From Pseudomonadota bacterium (GTDB taxonomy: Bacteria; Pseudomonadota; Alphaproteobacteria; Rhizobiales; Xanthobacteraceae), in the NCBI GenBank assembly GCA_021823875.1, contig JAKAMD010000152.1, forward strand, positions 1 through 8,170: DNA of 8,170 nt. The letters run 5' to 3'. A program made the translations under genes and the position numbers. The notes beneath the pieces were generated by a model. The model was not told where the DNA came from. It did no database searches and saw only the letters and a list, made by a program, of their open reading frames with translations. Numbering within the stretch: the stretch's first letter is position 1; each line of letters opens with the position of its first letter. Shown one piece after another: positions 1-5,142 of this stretch.

Positions 1-1
1 G

Positions 2-268
2 CTGGCCTATCTGCTCAACCGGCTGGCCGGCGAGCAGCATTGCGTGGCCGGCCCCTCCGCGCTGATCGGCGCCAGCAATTTCTTCGAGCTGGCGGTGGCC
101 GCCGCCATCAGCCTGTTCGGCTTCGAGTCCGGCGCGGCGCTGGCCACCGTGGTCGGCGTCCTGATCGAGGTCCCGGTCATGCTGTCGGTGGTCGCCATCG
201 TTAACCGCAGCCGCGCTTGGTACGAGCGCGGCCTGAAGACTGGCGCCGCCGCCACTTCAGGCAGTTGA
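2..268 (+). CDS. ACR3-family arsenite efflux permease, C-terminal fragment
   Basis: This is the 3' end of a gene that begins left of the window; 88 codons are visible, ending at TGA 266-268. The protein would export arsenite As(III) across the inner membrane, driven by the proton gradient. The visible part contains the highly conserved ACR3 C-terminal block: PSALIGASNFFELAVA, then a hydrophobic helix with GFESGAALATVVGVLIEVPVMLS, then a short basic cytoplasmic tail (NRSRAWYERG). These correspond to about the last two membrane helices of the bile acid/Na+ symporter-like (BART) fold. Family recognition rests on this block, which is near-diagnostic for ACR3 rather than for the unrelated ArsB pump. 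The catalytic cysteine of ACR3 lies upstream and cannot be checked. In ars operons this gene usually sits with arsR, arsC or arsH, which would have to be to the left. The reading is open from base 2, so the true start is outside. Confidence 0.9.
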   Translation: MAYLLNRLAGEQHCVAGPSALIGASNFFELAVAAAISLFGFESGAALATVVGVLIEVPVMLSVVAIVNRSRAWYERGLKTGAAATSGS

Positions 269-374
269 GGCGCACGGCCACCGATCCGGGCGGTCCCTTG
301 TCAAGCCAGAAATGCGGATCACAGCATCTCGCATTGCTCTTTGACGCGTCCCATGTTTAAGGTCGCGGCCCTTC
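269..374. other. Intergenic spacer downstream of the ACR3 gene
   Basis: This 106-base spacer lies between the ACR3 stop and the palindromic repeat at 375-423. I see no plausible gene and no GC hairpin with a T-run, so no intrinsic terminator can be called for the ACR3 gene. The promoter of gshA would have to lie here or inside the repeat, but I cannot pick out a convincing -35/-10 pair. The stretch with 'cattgctctttgacgcg' (about 333-349) reminds me of sequence associated with other rhizobial repeats, so the repeat unit may extend leftwards. That is only an impression. Confidence 0.4.
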
Positions 375-423
375 GCGCATGATCCCGAAAAGTGGGTACC
401 GGTCTTCGGAAAAGATCATGCGC
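375..423. repeat. Rhizobiales-type intergenic palindromic repeat, copy A1
   Basis: This 49-base element is bounded by perfect 10-base inverted arms, gcgcatgatc at 375-384 and gatcatgcgc at 414-423. Inside there is a further complementary pair, ccgaa (385-389) and ttcgg (405-409), around a core with overlapping palindromes ggtacc (395-400) and accggt (398-403). The consensus is one I recognise from intergenic regions of many Hyphomicrobiales genomes. A related, longer copy is present at 3395-3467. It ends 22 bases before the gshA start, so it is probably transcribed as a hairpin in the gshA leader. A GTG at 392 inside it is in frame with gshA and can mislead gene callers. Confidence 0.85.
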
Positions 424-445
424 AAATGAACTGCCTGGACTCCCC

Positions 446-1816
446 ATGGCTCGTGACCAGATCGATATGACCCCGATCGAGACGCGCGACGAACTCGTCG
501 CCTGGTTCGAAGCGGGCTGCAAGCCGAAGACGCAGTTCCGCGTCGGCACCGAGCATGAGAAGTTCGCCTTCTGCGTCGACGGCCACCGGCCGGTCGCCTA
601 TGCCGGCTACCACTCGATCCGTTCCCTGCTGGAAGGCATGCACGACATCCTCGGTTGGGACCCGATCATGGAGGGCGACAACATCATCGGGATGTTCGAC
701 GTCACCCATGGCGGCGCCATCTCGTTGGAGCCGGGCGGCCAGTTCGAGCTCTCCGGCGCGCCGCTTGAGGACGTGCACCAGACCGCCTCCGAATTGATGG
801 CGCATCTTGCGCAGTTGCGCGAAGTGGCAAAACCATTGGGAATCGGCTTCCTCGGCCTCGGCATGACGCCGGACTGGAGCCGGGCCGACATGCCGGTCAT
901 GCCCAAGGGCCGCTACAAGATCATGACCGCCTATATGCCGAAGGTCGGCACGCTCGGCCTCGACATGATGTACCGCACCTGCACGGTGCAGGCGAACCTC
1001 GACTTCTCCTCCGAAGCCGACATGGTCAGGAAGCTGCGCGTCTCGCTCGCGCTGCAGCCGGTGGCGACCGCGCTGTTCGCCAATTCGCCCTTCACCGAGG
1101 GCAAGCCCAACGGCTTCCTGTCGTTCCGTTCGCAGATCTGGACCGACACCGACAACGCGCGCGCCGGCATGCTGCCCTGGGCCTTCGAGGACGGCATGGG
1201 CTTCGAGCGCTGGGTCGACTACGCGCTCGACGTGCCGATGTATTTCATCAAGCGCGGCGACAGCTATATCGACGTTTCCGGCAAGTCGTTCCGCGATTTC
1301 TTCGCCGGCAAGCTCGCCGAACTGCCGGGCGAGCGGCCGACCATTTCCGACTGGGCCAATCACCTGTCGACGATCTTTCCCGAAGTGCGGCTCAAGCGTT
1401 ATCTCGAAATGCGCGGCGCCGACGGCGTGCCGTGGCGGCGGCTGCCGTCGCTCACCGCCTTCTGGGTCGGGCTGCTCTACGACGACGACGCGCTCGATGC
1501 CTGCTGGGACCTGGTCAAGGACTGGACTGCCGCCGAGCGCCAGAAGCTGCGCGAGGACGTGCCGCGGCTCGGTTTCAAGGCGGAAATTCGTGGCCGCACC
1601 GTGCTGACGCTGGCGCAGGAGACGCTGCGGCTGGCTGCCCGCACGCTCAAGCGCCGCCAGCGGCTCGATCAGAACGGCCGCGACGAGACGCGCTATTTGC
1701 GTCCGCTGGAGGAATCGGTCGGCCGCGGCGTCACCCCGGCCGAGGAGCTGTTGGAGAAATTCCACGGCAAATGGAATGGCTCGGTCGACCCGATCTACGA
1801 CGAATATGCGTATTGA
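446..1816 (+). CDS. gshA: Glutamate-cysteine ligase (plant/alphaproteobacterial type)
   Basis: This enzyme joins L-glutamate and L-cysteine with ATP to give gamma-glutamylcysteine, the first and committed step of glutathione synthesis in the cytosol (EC 6.3.2.2). The product is 456 residues, the usual length for the GCS2-type ligases shared by alphaproteobacteria and plants. Visible signatures are the N-terminal GTEHEKFAF (34-42), whose acidic residues belong to the metal/substrate site in this family; the MMYRTCTVQANLDF block (174-187) with Cys179; and the closing DPIYDEYAY at the C-terminus. The ATG at 446 is chosen because MARDQIDMTPIETRDELV matches family N-termini. The frame stays open back to a GTG at 392, but those extra 18 codons come from the palindromic repeat and are not family-like. 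The Shine-Dalgarno sequence is weak. Glutathione synthetase (gshB) is not in the window, as is common in rhizobia. The upstream ACR3 gene gives a possible arsenic-detoxification link, not a proven operon. Confidence 0.95.
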   Translation: MARDQIDMTPIETRDELVAWFEAGCKPKTQFRVGTEHEKFAFCVDGHRPVAYAGYHSIRSLLEGMHDILGWDPIMEGDNIIGMFDVTHGGAISLEPGGQFELSGAPLEDVHQTASELMAHLAQLREVAKPLGIGFLGLGMTPDWSRADMPVMPKGRYKIMTAYMPKVGTLGLDMMYRTCTVQANLDFSSEADMVRKLRVSLALQPVATALFANSPFTEGKPNGFLSFRSQIWTDTDNARAGMLPWAFEDGMGFERWVDYALDVPMYFIKRGDSYIDVSGKSFRDFFAGKLAELPGERPTISDWANHLSTIFPEVRLKRYLEMRGADGVPWRRLPSLTAFWVGLLYDDDALDACWDLVKDWTAAERQKLREDVPRLGFKAEIRGRTVLTLAQETLRLAARTLKRRQRLDQNGRDETRYLRPLEESVGRGVTPAEELLEKFHGKWNGSVDPIYDEYAY

Positions 1817-1821
1817 TGACG

Positions 1822-1957
1822 CGTGTCCCGGGCGCAGCGCAGCACGATAGTGATGCGCTGCAGACCCGGGCCCATTACGAACTCCGGAATCGGAAGGGTC
1901 CCGGTTCTGCAGCGCACCGTTCCGCTTCGCTTCACGTTGCGCTTCGCCCGGGACACG
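1822..1957. repeat. Nested inverted-repeat element B between gshA and ybaK
   Basis: A 136-base element nearly fills the gap. The outer arms 1822-1843 and 1936-1957 are complementary at 20 of 22 positions and include a perfect 13-base core, cgtgtcccgggcg with cgcccgggacacg. The inner arms 1854-1870 (tgcgctgcagacccggg) and 1900-1916 are complementary at 16 of 17 positions. The whole could fold into a long two-tier hairpin. It resembles a family of 'cgtgtcccgg...' mobile palindromes I know from Bradyrhizobium and relatives. There is no T-run after it, so it is not a standard intrinsic terminator. It starts 5 bases after the gshA stop and ends 10 bases before ybaK. It also generates a spurious reading frame (1823-2044, starting MSRAQRST) of a sort often annotated in these genomes as a hypothetical protein. 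Confidence 0.85.
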
Positions 1958-1967
1958 AGGCTAAACG

Positions 1968-2438
1968 ATGGCCAAATCCACTCCTGCCACGCTCGCTTTG
2001 CAAAAGGCCGGTGCCGCCTTCGCCCTGCACGAATACGACTATGACCCCAATGCCGAGCGCATCGGCATGCAGGCGGCGGAAGCGCTTGGCATCGAGCCGC
2101 AGCGTCTGTTGAAGACGCTGATGGCGCGGGCAGGTGACAAGGTGGTCTGCGTGCTGGCGCCGTCCGACCGCGAGGTGAACCTGAAGAAACTGGCGGCGGC
2201 GGCCGGCGCCAAGAGCGCCGCCATGCTGGGCGCGGCCGAAGCCGAGCGCATCACCGGCTATCACGTCGGCGGCATTTCACCGTTCGGTCAGAAGAAGCGC
2301 GTGCCGGTGTTCATTGAGCAATCGACGCTTACCTTCGCGCGTCTCGTACTCAACGGCGGCCAGCGCGGATTGCAGGTGGAGCTTACGCCGGTCGATCTGA
2401 TGAAGGTGCTAGGCGCCACGGCGGCCGAGCTGTGCTGA
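1968..2438 (+). CDS. ybaK: Cys-tRNA(Pro) deacylase, YbaK/EbsC family
   Basis: This trans-editing enzyme hydrolyses cysteine wrongly attached to tRNA(Pro) by prolyl-tRNA synthetase, protecting translation accuracy in the cytosol. The product is 156 residues, matching YbaK. The single editing domain shows STPATLALQKAG at the N-terminus; LLKTL with Lys49, equivalent to the conserved substrate-contacting lysine near position 45-46 in the studied homologues; VLAPSDREVNLKKLA (62-76); and the GYHVGGISPFGQKKR loop (97-111) containing the conserved GGxSP motif. The strict GGISP loop and the length favour YbaK over ProX or the ProRS INS domain. The start at 1968 has a GAGG Shine-Dalgarno (1957-1960) seven bases upstream, and its first base is the last base of repeat element B. 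The stop at 2436-2438 is 9 bases before the transporter start, so the two genes are likely cotranscribed and translationally coupled. Confidence 0.93.
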   Translation: MAKSTPATLALQKAGAAFALHEYDYDPNAERIGMQAAEALGIEPQRLLKTLMARAGDKVVCVLAPSDREVNLKKLAAAAGAKSAAMLGAAEAERITGYHVGGISPFGQKKRVPVFIEQSTLTFARLVLNGGQRGLQVELTPVDLMKVLGATAAELC

Positions 2439-2447
2439 GCCGCCGCC

Positions 2448-3395
2448 ATGGCTGAAACGGTCACCAAGTCCAACGCTGCGTCCGGCATGGCGCCAACGGC
2501 GGAGCGGCGTCCCTTCACCGCCTTCGATTTCGCGCTTTACGCCATTTCCGTTCTGGTCTGGGGCCTGTCCTGGATCGCCATGCATTACCAGGTTGCCACG
2601 GTGGCGCCGGCGGTCTCGATCGTGTGGCGCTTCGCCATTTCCGCGCCGAGCGTGCTAGCGATCGCCGCGCTGCGCGGCGAGCCGCTGCGCTTTACGTTCG
2701 CCGATCACCGCTATTTCCTCGGCCTCGGCGCAGCGATCTTCTCCACCAATTTTCTTCTGTTCTACTACGCCGCCCAGCACGTGGCCTCGGGCCTGTTGTC
2801 GATCGTTTTTTCGCTCGCCTCCATCGGCAATGTGGTGCTGGGTGCGCTGATCTTCCGCACCCGCATCGATCGCCGCGTGGTGATCGGCGGCATGCTCGGC
2901 GTCGGCGGCGTCGCGGCCATGTTCTATCCCGCGCTCGGCGGCGTACATCTCGACCTTGCGGCCCTGATCGGATTGGCGCTGAGCGTGACCGGCACCGTGT
3001 GCTTCTGCATCGGCAACATGCTGTCCTTCGCCGCGCAGCGGCGCCGACTGCCGATCTTCGCTACCACCGGCTGGGGCATGGTCTACGGCACCGCCTTCAT
3101 GACGGTCTTTGCGCTCTTGCATGGCGACCATTTCACGCTCGAATGGAGCGCCACCTATGTTGGCGGGCTGCTTTACCTGTCGATCATCGGTTCGGTGTTG
3201 GCCTTCAGCGTCTATTTCACGCTGCTCGGCCGCATCGGCGCCGCGCGCGCCGGCTATACGACGGTGATGTATCCGGTGGTGGCGCTGGTGGTGTCGACCT
3301 TTTTCGAAGGCTACCAATGGAGCCTGTTGTCGGCGCTCGGCCTCATGGCCGCGCTGCTCGGCAACGTGCTGGTGCTGCGCGCGCCGCGGCGCTAG
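2448..3395 (+). CDS. EamA/DMT-superfamily transporter
   Basis: This is an inner-membrane protein of the drug/metabolite transporter superfamily, predicted to export a small metabolite such as an amino acid; the substrate cannot be read from sequence. It is 315 residues with a polar N-terminus (about 1-26) followed by roughly ten hydrophobic helices in two EamA halves. The first half runs from about residue 27 (ALYAISVLVWGLSWIAMHY) to about 157, with the typical RFAISAP segment after helix 2. The second half runs from about 165 to 311 and includes the conserved late stretch GRIGAARAGYTTVMYPVVALVVS, normal for EamA proteins. The start ATG follows the ybaK stop by 9 bases with no good Shine-Dalgarno of its own, which suggests coupled translation. 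The stop TAG at 3393-3395 runs directly into repeat copy A2. I see no truncation or frameshift. Confidence 0.9.
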   Translation: MAETVTKSNAASGMAPTAERRPFTAFDFALYAISVLVWGLSWIAMHYQVATVAPAVSIVWRFAISAPSVLAIAALRGEPLRFTFADHRYFLGLGAAIFSTNFLLFYYAAQHVASGLLSIVFSLASIGNVVLGALIFRTRIDRRVVIGGMLGVGGVAAMFYPALGGVHLDLAALIGLALSVTGTVCFCIGNMLSFAAQRRRLPIFATTGWGMVYGTAFMTVFALLHGDHFTLEWSATYVGGLLYLSIIGSVLAFSVYFTLLGRIGAARAGYTTVMYPVVALVVSTFFEGYQWSLLSALGLMAALLGNVLVLRAPRR

Positions 3396-3467
3396 CGCGC
3401 GATCCCGAAAAAGCCTGTCTCCGACTTGATGGGCGATGGGTACCGGTTTTTGGACAAGATCACGCGC
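3395..3467. repeat. Rhizobiales-type palindromic repeat, diverged copy A2
   Basis: This is a second copy of the element at 375-423. It shares gatcccgaaaa (3401-3411), gggtaccggt (3438-3447) and the right arm gatcacgcgc (3458-3467). Relative to A1 it carries about 24 extra bases (gcctgtctccgacttgatgg and flanking) between the left arm and the core, and its arms have drifted (gcgcgatc versus gatcacgcgc). It overlaps the last base of the transporter stop codon and ends 15 bases before the lysR stop, so it occupies the space between two convergent genes. It has no T-run. Longer variants with a 'ggacttgat' insert are, as far as I recall, also widespread in related genomes. Confidence 0.8.
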
Positions 3468-3482
3468 CGGCAAAGAGCGGTG

Positions 3483-4361
3483 CTATTCCGCCGCCTGCGC
3501 TTCCGACAGGTTTTCCAGCGAGGAGATGATGTGTTCAGCCAGCGCGTCGGCCAGCGCCAGGCTTTCGTGCGCGTTGCGCACGAGGCCGATGCGGCAGGAG
3601 GGCAGGTCGGGAAAGCCGTCGGCGCTGGTGAGCACGCGCATGCCGGGCCTGAGGCCTGACTCCGGAAGCACCGAGACCGCGAGCCCGGCAAGCACCGCGG
3701 CGGCCACGGCACCTGCATTGGAGCTCGAATAGAGCAGGCGATAGGCGCGGCCGATCGACTCCAGCCGCTCGATGGCGGTGTGCCGCCAGATGCAACTCGG
3801 CCGCCCGAGCGCCAGCGGTACGCGTTCTTCCAGATGGGTCGGATGACGGTTCGAGGTCACCCACAACAGCCGTTCACGCCGGAACGTCTCCGTGGCGCGC
3901 TTCGACTCGCAATTGGTGACGATGGCGAGATCGATCTCATTGGCGTCGATGCGTTCGAGCAGATCGACCGACGGTTCGCATAACACTGTCAATTCCACGC
4001 CCGGATAGGCGCGCGAGAAGCGCGCCATGATCTCGGGCAGATAACGGTCGGCATAATCGTCCGGCACGCCGAGGCGCACGCGGCCCGACAGCGCCTCGTC
4101 GGAGAAAGCGGCAATGGTTTCCACGTTCAGCTTCACCAGCCGGCGTGCGTAATCGAGCAGGCGCTGGCCGTCTTCGGTGAGCTTGGAGGCGCGCCCGTCG
4201 CGCGCGAAGATCGGCCGCTCCAGCCGCTCCTCCAGCCGCTTCATCTGCATCGATACCGCCGACTGTGTCTTGTTCACCACCTCTGCCGCCTTGGTGAAGC
4301 TGCCGGTCTCGGCGATGGCAATGAAAGTACGTAACTGGTCGATGTCGAGAAGGGCGGTCAT
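3483..4361 (-). CDS. LysR-type transcriptional regulator (LrhA-like)
   Basis: This is a cytosolic DNA-binding regulator of 292 residues, the standard LysR length. The N-terminal winged helix-turn-helix spans about 8-66, with the family's best-conserved part at SFTKAAEVVNKTQSAVSMQMKRLEERL (21-47). A linker helix follows, then the effector-binding domain from about 92 (VRLGVPDDYADRYLPEIMARF) to the end. The PDDYADRYLP wording is like the LrhA/PecT branch of the family; the inducer is unknown. The start ATG at 4361 gives a canonical N-terminus, with an AGAG-like Shine-Dalgarno about six bases upstream. The gene is divergent from the DUF1127 gene and convergent with the transporter. LysR proteins commonly regulate a divergent neighbour and themselves from the shared spacer, so the DUF1127 gene is the first target to suspect. 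That is inference from layout plus the LysR-box-like site at 4491-4505. Confidence 0.93.
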   Translation of the reverse strand: MTALLDIDQLRTFIAIAETGSFTKAAEVVNKTQSAVSMQMKRLEERLERPIFARDGRASKLTEDGQRLLDYARRLVKLNVETIAAFSDEALSGRVRLGVPDDYADRYLPEIMARFSRAYPGVELTVLCEPSVDLLERIDANEIDLAIVTNCESKRATETFRRERLLWVTSNRHPTHLEERVPLALGRPSCIWRHTAIERLESIGRAYRLLYSSSNAGAVAAAVLAGLAVSVLPESGLRPGMRVLTSADGFPDLPSCRIGLVRNAHESLALADALAEHIISSLENLSEAQAAE

Positions 4362-4411
4362 GGCGGCTCTCTTGCGTGGTTATTCTGGGCGCGCGGGCAG
4401 CACGCGAAGCT

Positions 4412-4457
4412 GGAATCCAGAACCAAGCGGTCAGGCTTCTAGGTCGCTCTGGATTCC
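4412..4457. repeat. Dyad repeat C in the lysR leader region
   Basis: Perfect 10-base inverted arms, ggaatccaga (4412-4421) and tctggattcc (4448-4457), surround a 26-base spacer. The 'tggaatccag'/'ctggattccggg' wording is typical of yet another repeat seen between genes in Bradyrhizobium-like genomes, so I read it as a third repeat family rather than an operator. On the minus strand it lies between the suspected promoter and the lysR start, so it would form a hairpin in the lysR leader. A small extra hairpin, cggcc...ggccg, lies at 4463-4477. Confidence 0.6.
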
Positions 4458-4490
4458 GGGACCGGCCGTTCGGGCCGTCCAGGAACGATC

Positions 4491-4505
4491 ATCAATGATC
4501 CTGAT
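4491..4505. promoter_or_regulatory. Possible LysR-type binding box (ATC-N9-GAT)
   Basis: The sequence atc at 4491-4493, nine bases, then gat at 4503-4505 fits the ATC-N9-GAT form of the LysR T-N11-A box, known best from NodD boxes. It overlaps a 6-base dyad, gatcat-ca-atgatc, at 4487-4500. It lies in the spacer between the divergent lysR and DUF1127 genes, just downstream of the suspected lysR promoter, where it could mediate autoregulation. The motif is short and a chance match in a 295-base spacer is quite possible. Confidence 0.3.
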
Positions 4506-4510
4506 CGGTC

Positions 4511-4539
4511 AGATTAAAAACATTCGTTTCACTAATCAA
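4511..4539 (-). promoter_or_regulatory. Candidate sigma-70-like promoter for lysR
   Basis: The spacer turns AT-rich at about 4508-4543, in strong contrast to its surroundings. Read on the minus strand it offers TTGATT (4534-4539) as a -35 and TAATCT (4511-4516) as a -10 with a 17-base spacing. The -35 matches the consensus at four of six positions and the -10 only at three, so this is a weak call. The same patch may also serve the divergent DUF1127 gene, for which I could not choose specific elements. Confidence 0.25.
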
Positions 4540-4644
4540 TAGACCGGGCGCATATGTCGGATGGCCGCGAAGAAATCGGGTGGGGATTTCGGGTGTTTCG
4601 GCCCGCGCCATCAGGCGCAGGAAAGCATTCGAAGCGCGAATTTC

Positions 4645-4650
4645 AGGGAG
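4645..4650 (+). promoter_or_regulatory. Ribosome binding site of the DUF1127 gene
   Basis: AGGGAG at 4645-4650 lies six bases upstream of the ATG at 4657. It decides the start: an in-frame ATG at 4561 would add 32 residues that show no family similarity and has no comparable site in front of it. Confidence 0.7.
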
Positions 4651-4656
4651 ACTGCC

Positions 4657-5022
4657 ATGACCACCAACGTCCCCGTTTTGCCGATTGCCGGATCAACGGT
4701 TCTGCGAGCCACGCTCGCGCTCATCGCACTGGTCACGCACTGGCTCAAGATCCTGACGCGGGCGCGCCGCCACCGCCGGGAAGCGCGCGAACTGAGCGGG
4801 CTCGATCGCCACATGCTGGCCGATATAGGCCTCACCCGTGCCGATGTGCGCGACGCCTTTTCCTCGCGTTTCTGGGAAGACCCGACCGAGCTCTTGGCCG
4901 AACGCGCAGGCGACCGCCGCCGTTACCGCAGCCGCGGTCCGTCGCGTCTGGAGTTGACTGCGGAAACCGAAAGCGGCTTCCGCCGCCCGCCGATCGACCG
5001 CCCTGCGCGTCAGACGGTGTGA
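4657..5022 (+). CDS. DUF1127 (YjiS-like) protein with extended arginine-rich tail
   Basis: The product is 121 residues. A hydrophobic stretch of about residues 12-33 (TVLRATLALIALVTHWLKIL) is followed by the DUF1127 core at about 34-75, recognisable from RARRHRREARELSGLDRHMLADIGLTRADV: a basic helix, then the 'L..Ld..ML.DIGLtR.dv' helix. DUF1127 proteins are small, often under about 70 residues. Studied members in Agrobacterium affect RNA turnover and phosphate-related physiology, but no biochemical activity is settled. Here about 45 further residues follow, rich in arginine (GDRRRYRSRGPSR), with no recognised domain. The gene stands alone, divergent from lysR, with its own terminator at 5104-5142. 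A nucleic-acid-binding role is a guess from charge only. Confidence 0.88.
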   Translation: MTTNVPVLPIAGSTVLRATLALIALVTHWLKILTRARRHRREARELSGLDRHMLADIGLTRADVRDAFSSRFWEDPTELLAERAGDRRRYRSRGPSRLELTAETESGFRRPPIDRPARQTV

Positions 5023-5072
5023 CACGAATACGCAAACGGCCGACTCCTCTCATCGGCCGCGCGATCCGTAAC

Positions 5073-5094
5073 CCGCGAAAATCCCCTCTCGCGG
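5073..5094. other. Small hairpin upstream of the terminator
   Basis: Perfect 6-base arms, ccgcga (5073-5078) and tcgcgg (5089-5094), enclose a 10-base loop. It lies in the DUF1127 transcript's 3' untranslated region, just before the terminator hairpin. It has no T-run. It could shield the mRNA 3' end or be incidental in such GC-rich sequence. Confidence 0.35.
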
Positions 5095-5103
5095 CCGGAT
5101 CCA

Positions 5104-5142
5104 GCGCCCGTCCGGTCCCCTCCCGGGCGGGCGCAGTTTTTT
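5104..5142 (+). terminator. Intrinsic (Rho-independent) terminator of the DUF1127 gene
   Basis: A 12-base-pair stem is formed by gcgcccgtccgg (5104-5115) and ccgggcgggcgc (5123-5134), with one G-U pair and a 7-base loop. It is followed by ag and a run of six T (5137-5142). This is a textbook intrinsic terminator for plus-strand transcription, 81 bases after the DUF1127 stop. The last T is also the first base of the complement of the glycosyltransferase stop codon, so the convergent gene ends exactly at the T-run. On the minus strand the hairpin is not followed by a T-run, so it should terminate mainly in the plus direction. Confidence 0.85.

Noticed and set aside
416..1765. Long open frame of 449 codons on the minus strand opposite gshA
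   Set aside because: It is a shadow of the GC-rich gshA codon pattern; the protein is rich in Arg, His, Gly and Ala with no family resemblance, while the plus strand encodes a clear GshA.
1823..2044. Small frame starting MSRAQRST
   Set aside because: It is encoded by the palindromic element B and runs into ybaK out of frame. Similar peptides are commonly over-annotated from such repeats.
1432..2112. 226-codon plus-strand frame spanning the gshA end, the repeat and the ybaK start
   Set aside because: It overlaps two certain genes in another frame, is low-complexity Arg/Ala-rich, and crosses the repeat element.
2655..3473. 272-codon minus-strand frame opposite the EamA transporter
   Set aside because: His/Arg/Gln-rich antisense shadow; the plus strand has ten convincing membrane helices.
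4463..4477. Hairpin cggcc...ggccg as a terminator or operator
   Set aside because: Only five base pairs, no T-run, and expected by chance in GC-rich DNA.
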